A stretch of DNA of 64,000 nucleotides, taken from the NCBI GenBank assembly GCA_019419525.1, contig DXZU01000030.1:51754-115753 (forward strand). The letters are read 5' to 3'. A program made the translations under genes and the position numbers. Shown piece by piece: positions 15,401 through 23,756 of this stretch. Each line of letters opens with the position of its first letter. Position 1 is the first letter of the stretch. The notes beneath the pieces were generated by a model. That model saw only the letters and a list, made by a program, of their open reading frames with translations, had not been told where the DNA came from and made no database searches. This DNA comes from Collinsella sp. (lineage in GTDB: Bacteria; Actinomycetota; Coriobacteriia; Coriobacteriales; Coriobacteriaceae).

Positions 15401-17134
15401 CTACATCTCACCGAGCATGATCCAGGCAGAGCTGTCCTGCGCGAGCCTGCCGTCTGCAAGCGGTGATGAGGTGAGCAGGACCCTGCCCGCCGGCAGCTCC
15501 ACGGGTGCTGCACCGAAGTTCGTCACACACGCCCAGCCGTTATCGCGGCGATAGGCGATGACGCCGCCCTCAGCGCCCTCGGCACCATCCGCAAGACCGG
15601 TGCGCCCGTCAAGATCGAGCCACGCAAGATCGTTGGCGCACCCGCGCAGCTTGCGCCGCAGCCAGAGGGCGTCACGATAGAGCGCAAGCATCGATGTCGG
15701 GTCCACTTCTTCCCTATCGGCAGCATAATCGGAAAACCATGCAGGCTGCGGCAGATGGGGCGCCGCATCGGCGTCTGCCGGCGAAAACCCAAACGATCCG
15801 CCATGCGCGGGATCGTCCGCCGCCACCCACGGCAGGGGCACACGACAGCCGTCGCGCCCCTTCTCACGCTTCGGTCCGTGCGTATTGGTCGCAGTAGGGT
15901 CTTCGAGTGCAGCCCACGGGATATCAGCCACCTCAAAAAGGCCGAGCTCCTCACCCTGATACACGTATGCCGAGCCCGGAAGCGCCAGCTCAAGCAAAAG
16001 GGCCGCCCGCGCGCGGCGCTCGCCGAGTTCACGGTCCTCGTCATAAGACGACCCGTCGCGCAAGAGCCAGTCGAGCGCAATCTGGTGGTAGCGCGTCGCC
16101 TTGATTTGCGGCAGGGCATAGCGCGTCGCCACGCGCGGCACGTCATGGTTGGAGAGTACCCAGGTCGAGGCGGAATCGGATTCGATAGCCGCCTTCAAGC
16201 CCTCCTCGATTGCAGCGTGCATGTCATCATAGGTCCAAGTGGCCTTGGCAAACTCAAAGTTGAATGTCTGGCCAAGCTCGCTGGGACGCGCGTAGAGATA
16301 CTGGCGCTCGGGCAGCACCCACGCCTCGGCAACGGCGCTGCGTGGCGGATTATAGCGGTCGAACACGCGGCGCCACTCGCGATAGATCTCGTGGACCTCG
16401 TTGCGGTCCCACAGCGGATGGGTGCCGTCCTCAACCATGTCATCGCCCTCGGCGAGATGCCACCGGTCGAGGTCATCGCGGTTGAGATCCTTGGCGAGAC
16501 CGTGCGCTACATCAATGCGAAAGCCATCGACGCCTCGATCGCTCCAAAACGCCAGAACATCGCAAAAGAACGCGCGAACCTCGGGGCATGACCAGTCAAA
16601 GTCCGGCTGCTCGGGCGTAAACATGTGCAGATACCACTGACCGTCCGCAACACGCGTCCAGGCGGGGCCGCCAAAGTTGGCATTCCAATTGGTGGGAGGC
16701 AGCTCGCCATGCTCGCCGCGACCATCGCGGAAGATATAGCGGGCGCGCTCGGGCGATCCGGGGCCGGCGGCAAGAGCGGCTTTGAACCACGGGTGTTGGT
16801 TGGACGAATGGTTGGGCACGATGTCGACGATGACCTTGATGCCGCGCGCGTGAGCCGCAGCGATCATGTCATCAAAGTCGTCAAGCGAGCCGAGACGTGA
16901 GTCGACATCGCAGTAGTCCGCCACATCATAGCCGCCATCGACAAGAGGCGATGGGTAAAACGGGCTCAGCCAGATGGCCTCGATACCCAGCCGCTCAAGA
17001 TAGTCCATCTGCTGGGTAATGCCCGCGATATCGCCCAGACCCGAACCAGTCGAATCCTTAAACGAGCGCGGGTAGATCTGATAGATCGCGGCATCGGACA
17101 TCCATGAGCGCGAAAAGGACTTTTCTGTGGCCAT
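15401..17134 (-). CDS. GH13 alpha-glucosidase (oligo-1,6-glucosidase-like)
   Basis: A cytoplasmic 577-residue alpha-amylase-family enzyme that releases glucose from short alpha-glucosides. The four family regions are visible: DIVPNHSS (about residue 108), GFRIDVAHG with the nucleophile Asp (about 205), AVAEAW with the acid Glu (about 260) and LSNHDVPR with the third Asp (about 325). There is no signal peptide, so it should act on imported sugars. The ATG at 17134 has GGGAG 8 nt upstream. The gene stands alone between two tRNA groups. Exact linkage specificity (1,4 or 1,6, or sucrose) cannot be told. Confidence 0.9.
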   Translation of the reverse strand: MATEKSFSRSWMSDAAIYQIYPRSFKDSTGSGLGDIAGITQQMDYLERLGIEAIWLSPFYPSPLVDGGYDVADYCDVDSRLGSLDDFDDMIAAAHARGIKVIVDIVPNHSSNQHPWFKAALAAGPGSPERARYIFRDGRGEHGELPPTNWNANFGGPAWTRVADGQWYLHMFTPEQPDFDWSCPEVRAFFCDVLAFWSDRGVDGFRIDVAHGLAKDLNRDDLDRWHLAEGDDMVEDGTHPLWDRNEVHEIYREWRRVFDRYNPPRSAVAEAWVLPERQYLYARPSELGQTFNFEFAKATWTYDDMHAAIEEGLKAAIESDSASTWVLSNHDVPRVATRYALPQIKATRYHQIALDWLLRDGSSYDEDRELGERRARAALLLELALPGSAYVYQGEELGLFEVADIPWAALEDPTATNTHGPKREKGRDGCRVPLPWVAADDPAHGGSFGFSPADADAAPHLPQPAWFSDYAADREEVDPTSMLALYRDALWLRRKLRGCANDLAWLDLDGRTGLADGAEGAEGGVIAYRRDNGWACVTNFGAAPVELPAGRVLLTSSPLADGRLAQDSSAWIMLGEM

Positions 17135-17273
17135 GGGATGTGTCTCCCTTACAACGAGGTTTTGCGAGATGCCCACGATGATACGCCCAAAGCCGACATT
17201 CGCGGCAAACAACGCCACGGCCCCGCCCCAAAACGCTCGCTCCCTCTCGGGTTCGAACCTAGGCGATGATTAC

Positions 17274-17304
17274 GAAAAAGCCCGGCTACCGTGGTAGTCG
17301 GGCT
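17274..17304 (-). terminator. Terminator after the tRNA array
   Basis: On the minus strand, AGCCCGACTACC pairs with GGTAGCCGGGCT (one wobble) and TTTTT follows. It is 9 nt past tRNA-Gly copy 2. The 17135-17273 stretch upstream of the glucosidase holds no feature I can name. Confidence 0.85.
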
Positions 17305-17312
17305 GTTGCGCT

Positions 17313-17388
17313 TGGAGCGGACAACGGGGCTCGAACCCGCGACCCCAACCTTGGCAAGGTTGTGCTCTACCAACTGAGCCATGTCCGC
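17313..17388 (-). tRNA. tRNA-Gly (GCC), copy 2
   Basis: Identical in sequence to the other two tRNA-Gly copies, with encoded CCA. It is the last tRNA of the Gly-Cys-Gly array. Confidence 0.96.
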
Positions 17389-17394
17389 ATATGT

Positions 17395-17421
17395 AAAACA
17401 AAACGGGCGCCGGAGCGCCCG
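17395..17421 (-). terminator. Terminator-like hairpin between tRNA-Cys and tRNA-Gly
   Basis: On the minus strand CGGGCGC/GCGCCCG forms a tight stem followed by TTTTGTTTT. Because a tRNA follows with no new promoter evident, it is either leaky or a processing site. Confidence 0.6.
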
Positions 17422-17430
17422 GATGTTGCC

Positions 17431-17504
17431 TGGAGGCGAAGCCCGGATTCGAACCGGGGGTAAAGGCTTTGCAGGCCTCTGCCTTACCACTTGGCCACTT
17501 CGCC
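17431..17504 (-). tRNA. tRNA-Cys (GCA)
   Basis: A cloverleaf with acceptor GGCGAAG/CTTCGCC and encoded CCA. The anticodon loop CTGCAAA gives GCA. Confidence 0.95.
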
Positions 17505-17534
17505 GAAAAAGGACCGTTAAGAACGGTCCAAAAA
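17505..17534 (-). terminator. Terminator-like hairpin between tRNA-Gly and tRNA-Cys
   Basis: GGACCGTT and AACGGTCC pair across 3 nt, with A or T runs on both sides. It could terminate in either direction, yet it sits inside the tRNA array. Confidence 0.6.
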
Positions 17535-17539
17535 TGCAA

Positions 17540-17615
17540 TGGAGCGGACAACGGGGCTCGAACCCGCGACCCCAACCTTGGCAAGGTTGTGCTCTACCAA
17601 CTGAGCCATGTCCGC
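17540..17615 (-). tRNA. tRNA-Gly (GCC), copy 3
   Basis: The first tRNA of the Gly-Cys-Gly array. It is identical to copies 1 and 2, with encoded CCA. Confidence 0.96.
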
Positions 17616-17627
17616 TTGCGGGTTATT

Positions 17628-17676
17628 AATTTACGCGAGTTATCCAAAAGACGCAAGTACTTTTTTCAAAAAACTT
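17628..17676 (-). promoter_or_regulatory. tRNA promoter, copy 2
   Basis: On the minus strand, CTTGCG (17652-17657) and TAAATT (17628-17633) are 18 bp apart. An A/T palindrome (AAGTTTTTTGAAAAAAGTA) lies directly upstream. The layout matches promoter copies 1 and 3. Confidence 0.8.
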
Positions 17677-17720
17677 GTCTGCCGCATGTTCTTAGTAGCT
17701 AAACGAGCTAAAGCGATTGG

Positions 17721-18467
17721 CTAGGCACACGATTCCAGCGCTCCGCTAAACAGCTTCACCATCTGCACGCGCGTGCCGGCGCCGTCCGTACGACGAGCAA
17801 CCTCCACGTTATCGACGAGCATACGCATAAGTTTGATACCACGACCGCGTTCCTCAGATGCGACCGGTTCGCTCGTTTCATCGATAGAATAGCCGGCACC
17901 TCGATCAAGCACCTCAACCACAACGCGATCACCATAGGCCTGAACCGTCAGGACGCACCCGATACCGCCCGCATGGTCATAGGCATTACCCAGCGCCTCC
18001 CCCGACGCCAATGCGACATCGTAGCGCTCGTCACGGCGCAATGGAAGCGATTCAAGGAGTTCGGCGATGCGATGTCGATAGTATGGAAGATTCTCGATAC
18101 CCTGACGGACCTCGACGCTCTTACTCCAGCGAGGCAGCTCCCCCACCGGAATGGCGGGAATAGACTCCCGTGCCGGCCCCGCGACATGAAGGATATCGAC
18201 AAGACGAGCAATCTCCAAAAAGCGAACAACTTCACCTGATGCATTGACGAGCGAAAGCAGGCCTTCTCGCCTCATAAGCTCACGAGCGCGCGTAAGCAGG
18301 AATGCCAAGCCCGTCGAATCGATAAAGCTAACAGCCTGACAGTTGATGACGACACGACGCACGCCCCGGTCGATCAAATTATCCAACCGTCGGCGCAGCA
18401 CGGACACCGAGGCGATGTCGACATCACCCGGTGGCGTCAGAACCGCTATGTCATTCCACTCATTCAT
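17721..18467 (-). CDS. STAS-HATPase fusion (RsbV-RsbW-like)
   Basis: A 248-residue regulatory protein joining an anti-sigma-antagonist STAS domain to an anti-sigma-factor kinase domain. The STAS part (about 1-100) has INCQAVSFIDSTGLAFLL with the phosphorylatable serine. The HATPase part (about 135-240) has EALGNAYDHAGG (N box), DRGAGYS (G1) and ERGRGIKLMRML (G2). In SpoIIA/Rsb systems these are separate proteins that switch partner under control of a PP2C phosphatase. Here the phosphatase gene lies 81 nt upstream on the same strand. No sigma factor gene is nearby. The start is uncertain: ATG at 18467 or TTG at 18485. Confidence 0.85.
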   Translation of the reverse strand: MNEWNDIAVLTPPGDVDIASVSVLRRRLDNLIDRGVRRVVINCQAVSFIDSTGLAFLLTRARELMRREGLLSLVNASGEVVRFLEIARLVDILHVAGPARESIPAIPVGELPRWSKSVEVRQGIENLPYYRHRIAELLESLPLRRDERYDVALASGEALGNAYDHAGGIGCVLTVQAYGDRVVVEVLDRGAGYSIDETSEPVASEERGRGIKLMRMLVDNVEVARRTDGAGTRVQMVKLFSGALESCA

Positions 18468-18548
18468 ACGACCATGGTTCCCCAAAAGAGCTCACTCGAT
18501 GCATACGTATCTGCAGCCGCGCAGATTTTGCCCGTCAAGCATCGCGGT

Positions 18549-20894
18549 CTACGATCGACCTCGTAAAAATTCAAGGGAAACCAGCGCGATGTCATCATCC
18601 AGCGCCGACTCGGTAAAGCGGTCAAGCTCGCCCAAGACCTTACCGCAAATGCCAGACACGCCCTCACCCGAGACAGAGAGCAGAAGGTCACGAAGGCGCT
18701 GCTCGCCAAAGAAAGCACCCGAGCGATCACGCGCTTCGATTGTTCCGTCGGTATACATAAACAGCATGTCACCAGGAGCGAACGTAAACACGCCTGTTTC
18801 GTACACCATGCTCTCAAAGGCACCGATCACGCCCGATTGGCACCCAAGGAGCTCCACTTCTCCCCCTCGGGTTTCTCCGCCGCCAAGCGGCGTCGACGAC
18901 GGTCTAATGACCATAGTGGGAGGATGTCCCGCAGAGCAATAGGTAGCGCGACCCGCTTTAAGATCAATCTTGGCGATAAACGACGTCACAAACGTCTCGA
19001 CCCTCGAAAAGCCCATGAGCATGCTATTGAGCGAGCGGGCCATGCGGGCGGGCCCCGCGCCCTCCCAGGCATAGGCCGTCAGCGCTGTCTTGACGAGCGC
19101 TGACATCGACGCCGCCTCGATTCCCTTGCCGGATACATCGCCCAAAATCATAACGGCGCAATCGTCGGGAAGCCGGACAAGCGTATAGAAGTCACCGCCG
19201 ACCAACGCCGAATTTGTTGCAGAAAGGTATACCGAATCGGTCGCGATACCCGGAACGTCACCAAGCGAATTTCTCATGCCAATCTGAAGCGTCTGAGCGA
19301 TATGACGCTCTTCGCGCTTTTGAGATTCACCCTCGTAGATCAGTTCAAAGTCATGTGCCAAGTGCACCAAGTAGTCATATTCAAGGTCATCAATCGGCTC
19401 TTGACTACCATCACGAAGCAGCAGCGCACGCGTCGTCGGGCCCTTCGCAACAGAAGCAGGAACAATCGCGTCGTTGCTGTGCTTGCCATCACCCTCAGAG
19501 CGCGGACGCCCCGCCTCGATGCCGGTGTCGACGTAGAGACCCTGGCAAGGCAGACCATGCGCCCTAAGCCAGCCTCCCATAGGCATCGATTCGTCAACGC
19601 GAGTTATACGGACGTGTTTAAGGTCCTCGGCACTCGTACCGCCCAAAACAGATGCCTCAAAGCCATCAGGGCCAGCCCCCAGACGTGCCGCTGGCGCCGT
19701 CGTGGAAAAGAAAAGCTTCTCGGGATCGTCCGGCAAAGCAACGCGACTGCCGCCTTCAAAATCTATGACGTAGGAGTCCAGACTGGCGTCATACTCAACA
19801 GGGCAAAAATGGCAGTTAAGCATATTGCAAATCTCGGACGATACCGCCTGGGTAGCCGCGGCGGAATCGTCTAGAAAGGTAAACAACTCATCACGTAAGA
19901 CATTGAGCGAGCGGCCAAGCTCGGCCGTGCGACGAGAGCGAAGGCTCGATGCCATGCCGACCAGCTGGATAGACAGGTAATCGCAAATGACCTCGAGTAC
20001 GTTAACGTCATAGGCGAGCGGTGCCTGAGGACGCTTCCAACCAACTTCCAGCACGCCAAGGATCTGCGTACCGTAAAACACGGGAAGACAGATTTCGCTG
20101 CGGTACGGAGGCATATCCTGCACGCGCAGCAGGTGCTTAGAACGATTGTCCAGGTCCATGAACATACCCGAGGCAACCCTATCGCCCTCAAGGTCCTGCT
20201 GAATCGAAAGGCGACAGGCACGAGACTCGCGGAGCACATACGTCGGGATACCCGCACCATACGGCAAAAACTCGGGCAGGTAGCTGTCGTGCAGCTCCTT
20301 GGAAACGCCGCGAAGCTTAAAACCGCCGCTCTCAGAAAAATAGATGGCAGCACCCGAGGCATCGAGGGTTCCTACAAGCTGGTTCAAAACGGTATCAAGC
20401 AAACTAGGCAGCTCATCGGAGCCCACCGTACTCATAATGACCGACAATGTGCCCGAGAGACGCTTATTCGCCACCCTAAGCTCCGATAGCGCACGTTTGA
20501 GCTGACGATCGTGGGAATACTGCTCTTCGATGCTGTGAAGCGCCACCAGGACGCGCGGCGCGCGGCGTCCAAAGATACGCGGAGGCGTAACGGAACCTGC
20601 GCGAACCAAGACGGGAATAAAGGACCCGTCGCTCAACTTGAGCATCAGCTCGCTCTCGGAGCCATCAGTTTCAAAAGGCAGACGATGTTCCGTCGCACGT
20701 TCAAAAGCGGACGAGTACAGGACGTCTTTAACATCTCCACCGACGACATCGGCGCGTTCTTCGCACATCAAACCAAGTAAGCGATTATTCACATGCAGAA
20801 TGGTTCCGTCGAGCTCGCAGATAATGACAGCATCGCTCGTGATCTCGACCAATTGGGCAACGTCTGCCCACTCATTGCGCTCAAGCGTTTCCAT
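18549..20894 (-). CDS. PAS-GAF-PP2C serine phosphatase (RsbU/SpoIIE type)
   Basis: A 781-residue soluble signalling protein. A PAS domain (about 10-110, SDAVIICELDGTILHVNN) is followed by a GAF domain (about 150-310, GAAIYFSES...SEICLPVFYGTQILGVLEVGW). A divergent middle region follows, then a C-terminal PP2C/SpoIIE phosphatase (about 560-775) with GGDFYTLVRL, GDVSGKGIEAASMSAL, CSAGHPP and YTDGTIEARD. It should dephosphorylate the STAS domain of the next gene's product in response to a signal sensed by PAS or GAF. There is no membrane segment. The start at METLERNE is preferred; a GTG 12 nt upstream is possible. Confidence 0.87.
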   Translation of the reverse strand: METLERNEWADVAQLVEITSDAVIICELDGTILHVNNRLLGLMCEERADVVGGDVKDVLYSSAFERATEHRLPFETDGSESELMLKLSDGSFIPVLVRAGSVTPPRIFGRRAPRVLVALHSIEEQYSHDRQLKRALSELRVANKRLSGTLSVIMSTVGSDELPSLLDTVLNQLVGTLDASGAAIYFSESGGFKLRGVSKELHDSYLPEFLPYGAGIPTYVLRESRACRLSIQQDLEGDRVASGMFMDLDNRSKHLLRVQDMPPYRSEICLPVFYGTQILGVLEVGWKRPQAPLAYDVNVLEVICDYLSIQLVGMASSLRSRRTAELGRSLNVLRDELFTFLDDSAAATQAVSSEICNMLNCHFCPVEYDASLDSYVIDFEGGSRVALPDDPEKLFFSTTAPAARLGAGPDGFEASVLGGTSAEDLKHVRITRVDESMPMGGWLRAHGLPCQGLYVDTGIEAGRPRSEGDGKHSNDAIVPASVAKGPTTRALLLRDGSQEPIDDLEYDYLVHLAHDFELIYEGESQKREERHIAQTLQIGMRNSLGDVPGIATDSVYLSATNSALVGGDFYTLVRLPDDCAVMILGDVSGKGIEAASMSALVKTALTAYAWEGAGPARMARSLNSMLMGFSRVETFVTSFIAKIDLKAGRATYCSAGHPPTMVIRPSSTPLGGGETRGGEVELLGCQSGVIGAFESMVYETGVFTFAPGDMLFMYTDGTIEARDRSGAFFGEQRLRDLLLSVSGEGVSGICGKVLGELDRFTESALDDDIALVSLEFLRGRS

Positions 20895-20919
20895 CGTGAA
20901 CCCCACCGTCTATCGGTAA

Positions 20920-20941
20920 CAAAAAAGCCTCCGAAGAGGCT
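20920..20941 (-). terminator. Terminator after tRNA-Leu
   Basis: On the minus strand AGCCTC TTCG GAGGCT is followed by TTTTT. It lies 12 nt past the tRNA-Leu 3' end. Confidence 0.88.
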
Positions 20942-20953
20942 TCTCAAATGCGA

Positions 20954-21043
20954 TGGTGTCGGAGGCGGGACTTGAACCCGCATGACCAAAAAGCGGTCAC
21001 TAGCACCTCAAGCTAGCGCGTCTGCCAATTCCGCCACTCCGAC
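20954..21043 (-). tRNA. tRNA-Leu (GAG)
   Basis: A 90-nt class II tRNA on the minus strand with acceptor GTCGGAG, a long variable arm and encoded CCA. The anticodon loop TTGAGGT gives GAG. Confidence 0.95.
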
Positions 21044-21100
21044 ATGCTATGTTGTTGATTCGCAGTTCGTTTTGTTGGACCCGCGCGTTCAACGAGGAAA

Positions 21101-21150
21101 ATAATAACCTATGATTCGAGAGCTGTGCAAGCACTTTTTTGAAAAAAGTT
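21101..21150 (-). promoter_or_regulatory. tRNA-Leu promoter, copy 3
   Basis: CTTGCA (21126-21131) and TTATTA (21102-21107) are 18 bp apart on the minus strand. Directly upstream is the A/T palindrome AAACTTTTTTCAAAAAAGTG. The leader is longer here, about 50 nt. Confidence 0.78.
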
Positions 21151-21187
21151 TACGAATTTGTAAATGCGCTGGTAGATCCGTATGCCC

Positions 21188-21312
21188 GGCCCCGAATCGG
21201 TGTTGCCTCCCGGCGCGTCCTCGGGCATGTGCGATATTTTGCTACGCACTTCGTGCTGCAAAATATCGCTCCCCCTGCGGAATGCGCCGGGAGGCAACAC
21301 CGATTCGGGGCC
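21188..21312. repeat. Nested long-hairpin element D
   Basis: The 29-nt arms (21188-21216 and 21284-21312) are perfectly complementary. Inside is a second perfect stem, GCGATATTTTGC (21231-21242) with 21258-21269, capped by a small hairpin. Read on the minus strand the inner stem is flanked by ATTCCGCAGGGGG and ACATGCCCGAGGA, nearly the same as in element E. The arms themselves are unrelated to those of E. Confidence 0.75.
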
Positions 21313-21372
21313 TACCAACACATACTCCAGGCACAGTTCTCAAACATGTTCTGGGGCTGATGCAAATTTGGT

Positions 21373-21425
21373 GGCTCGGCAAAGCCGAGCCCTTATATGG
21401 GGAGGCCGGAGCCAAAGCTCCGGCC
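21373..21425. repeat. Two short GC-rich hairpins
   Basis: GGCTCGGC AAA GCCGAGCC (21373-21391) and GGCCGGAGC CAAA GCTCCGGCC (21404-21425) are adjacent perfect stems in the gap between elements D and E. They may terminate or stabilise transcripts. Apart from elements D and E and the tRNA promoter, the 21044-21633 gap contains nothing else I recognise. Confidence 0.55.
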
Positions 21426-21493
21426 TCACTAACTTTCCTATTAGATTAAGTGAGCGATCAAGGAATCTCACTCCCCTCTGCCGCGTTAACGCA

Positions 21494-21617
21494 GGGCCCG
21501 CCCTGGTGTTGCTTTTCAGAACATTCCGCAGGACGGAGGAAGCCCCGCAGCGCGCAGCGCGCAGCGGGGCTTCCGACATGTCCGAGGACGTTCTGAAAAG
21601 TAACACCAGGCGGGCCC
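21494..21617. repeat. Nested long-hairpin element E
   Basis: The arms at 21494-21522 and 21590-21617 pair over about 28 bp with one bulge and one wobble. The inner stem GGAAGCCCCGC/GCGGGGCTTCC (21538-21548 and 21564-21574) is perfect. Its flanks are ATTCCGCAGGACGGA and GACATGTCCGAGGAC, the clearest example of the family signature. It lies 16 nt past the oppF stop. Confidence 0.78.
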
Positions 21618-21633
21618 GGACGAGAACAACCGA

Positions 21634-22662
21634 CTACAGGTCGATGTGCGATTCCTTAATCGGGAACGGCTCGGCGAAGTGGCAGGCGCAGCAGTGACCC
21701 GGTGCGACTTCCTTAAACTCGGGAAGCTTCTCGGAGCAGATGCCCTGCGCGATCGGGCAGCGCGTGTGGAAACGGCAACCGGTCGGCGGATCCAGCGGCG
21801 ACGGCGGATCGCCAGCGAGAATGATGCGCTTGCGGGTCTTCTGGATATCCGGATCGGGCACCGGCACGGCAGACAGCAGCGACTGCGTGTACGGGTGGTG
21901 CGGCTCACTGTAGAGCGTCTTCCAGTCCGAAACCTCGACCATCTTGCCCAGATACATAACGGCAACGCGATCAGAAATGTGCTGCACGACAGAGAGGTCG
22001 TGAGCAATGAAGAGATAAGCCGTACCGAACTTGTCCTGGAGCTCCTTAAGAAGGTTCAGAACCTGGGCCTGAATGGACACATCCAGAGCGGAAACCGGCT
22101 CGTCGCAGATAATCAGCTTGGGCTTCAGAGCAAATGCGCGAGCAATGCCGACACGCTGACGCTGACCGCCCGAGAACTCATGCGGATAGCGGTTGATGTG
22201 CTCGGGGTTCAGTCCAACGACGTCGAGAAGCTCGCGGACACGCTCAATGCGCTCCTCTTTGGTGCCCACGCCGTGAATGGTCATGGGCTCGGAGACAATC
22301 TCGCCGATGGTCATACGAGGATTCAGCGAAGCATAGGGATCCTGGAAGATAAACTGCATCTCGCGACGCATGTCCTTGATCTCATGCTTGCTCATCTCGG
22401 CAACATCTTTGCCTTGGAAGAACACCTTACCGGCAGTCGGCTTGGTCAAGCGCATAATGGTGCGGCCCGTCGTGGACTTACCGCAACCAGACTCACCAAC
22501 CAGACCAAAGGTCTCGCCCGGATAAATCTCAAAAGAGATGTCGTTTACAGCAGAGACGACGCGCTTGGAAAAACGCTTGGCGAACATGCCGGACTCAGCG
22601 GGGAACTCCTTAGAGAGGTGCTCGACCTTCAGCAGCGGAGTGCGCTCGTTATTGTCTGCCAT
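21634..22662 (-). CDS. Oligopeptide ABC transporter ATPase (OppF-like)
   Basis: A 342-residue nucleotide-binding subunit. Walker A GESGCGKSTTGRT, signature SGGQRQRVGIARA, Walker B LIICDEPVSALD and the H-loop histidine AHDLS are all present. The C-terminal CRFHTRCPIAQGIC cysteine region is the OppD/F domain that often binds an iron-sulfur cluster. It directly abuts the oppD stop. It is the last gene of the peptide importer operon, followed by element E. Confidence 0.9.
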   Translation of the reverse strand: MADNNERTPLLKVEHLSKEFPAESGMFAKRFSKRVVSAVNDISFEIYPGETFGLVGESGCGKSTTGRTIMRLTKPTAGKVFFQGKDVAEMSKHEIKDMRREMQFIFQDPYASLNPRMTIGEIVSEPMTIHGVGTKEERIERVRELLDVVGLNPEHINRYPHEFSGGQRQRVGIARAFALKPKLIICDEPVSALDVSIQAQVLNLLKELQDKFGTAYLFIAHDLSVVQHISDRVAVMYLGKMVEVSDWKTLYSEPHHPYTQSLLSAVPVPDPDIQKTRKRIILAGDPPSPLDPPTGCRFHTRCPIAQGICSEKLPEFKEVAPGHCCACHFAEPFPIKESHIDL

Positions 22663-23754
22663 TTACGCCTCGCCTCCCTTCTTGGAATCCTTGCGCGTAC
22701 GGGACGTCTCGGGAGCGTTCTTGAGGAACTCGGGGTCACCGGAATAATGGCACGCAGAATAGTGGCCGGACTCGGTGACAACGCGCTCGGGGCGCTGCTT
22801 GCGGCACTTATCGGTTGCATAGGGGCAACGAGGCGAAAACACGCAGCCCTCGGGCAGGTTCATGAGCGAAGGCGGGTTGCCGTGAATCGGCGTAAGCGGC
22901 TTCTTCTCATCGATGGCCTGCTCCGGGATGGAGCGGATCAGGCCCCAGGTGTAGGGGTGGCGGCTCTCGTAGAAGATTTCCTCAGCAGTACCGAACTCGA
23001 CGGGACGGCCGGCGTACATAACCATAATCTTGTCGGCCATATCGGCAACAACACCCAGGTCATGGGTAATCATGATGATGGCGTTGCCGTTCTTCTCCTG
23101 CATTTCCTGCATAAGCTCAATAATCTGAGCCTGGATGGTAACGTCCAGGGCAGTCGTGGGCTCGTCGGCAATCAGAATATCGGGATCGCAGGCAAGGGCC
23201 ATGGCAATCATGACTCGCTGACGCATACCGCCAGAGAACTGGTGCGGATACTCATTGACGCGCTTCTCGGGCTCGGGGATACCCACGAGGTCCAAAAGCT
23301 CGGTGGCACGCTTGAGCGCCTCCTGCTTGGAGTAGCCACGGTGCAGACGAAGACCCTCGCCCACCTGCCTGCCGATCTTATAGACCGGGTTCAAGGAGGT
23401 CATAGGATCCTGGAAGATCATCGCGATATCGTTGCCGCGAATGTGCTGCATCTCTTCCTCGGTCATTTCGAGGATGGAGCGGCCGCGATAGCGAACGTCA
23501 CCGCCCTCGATCTTTCCCGGAGGCATCGAGATGAGGCCCATGATGGTCATGGCGGTCACGGACTTACCGGAGCCGGACTCACCGACGACGCCCAGGGTCT
23601 CGCCGCGATCGAGCGTGTAGGAGACACCGTCGACAGCGCGAACAACGCCATCCTCGGTGTGGAAATACATCTTAAGGTCATCGACCTCGAGCAGATGCTG
23701 GCCCTCAGGAACCGGCTGGTCCTTCAGGTCCACATAGTTCTTGTTCTTCTTCAT
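22663..23754 (-). CDS. Oligopeptide ABC transporter ATPase (OppD-like)
   Basis: A 363-residue ATPase with Walker [15 protein letters not shown], signature [13 protein letters not shown], Walker [13 protein letters not shown] and the OppD C-terminal cysteine motif ([14 protein letters not shown]). It pairs with the next ATPase to power the OppBC permease. It begins 2 nt after the oppC stop. Confidence 0.9.
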   Translation of the reverse strand: MKKNKNYVDLKDQPVPEGQHLLEVDDLKMYFHTEDGVVRAVDGVSYTLDRGETLGVVGESGSGKSVTAMTIMGLISMPPGKIEGGDVRYRGRSILEMTEEEMQHIRGNDIAMIFQDPMTSLNPVYKIGRQVGEGLRLHRGYSKQEALKRATELLDLVGIPEPEKRVNEYPHQFSGGMRQRVMIAMALACDPDILIADEPTTALDVTIQAQIIELMQEMQEKNGNAIIMITHDLGVVADMADKIMVMYAGRPVEFGTAEEIFYESRHPYTWGLIRSIPEQAIDEKKPLTPIHGNPPSLMNLPEGCVFSPRCPYATDKCRKQRPERVVTESGHYSACHYSGDPEFLKNAPETSRTRKDSKKGGEA

Positions 23755-23756
23755 CC

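Noticed and set aside
17239..17265. A T-arm-like GGTTCGAAC sequence near the tRNA array
   Set aside because: No acceptor, D arm or anticodon arm can be built around it. It could be a tRNA relic but is not a gene.
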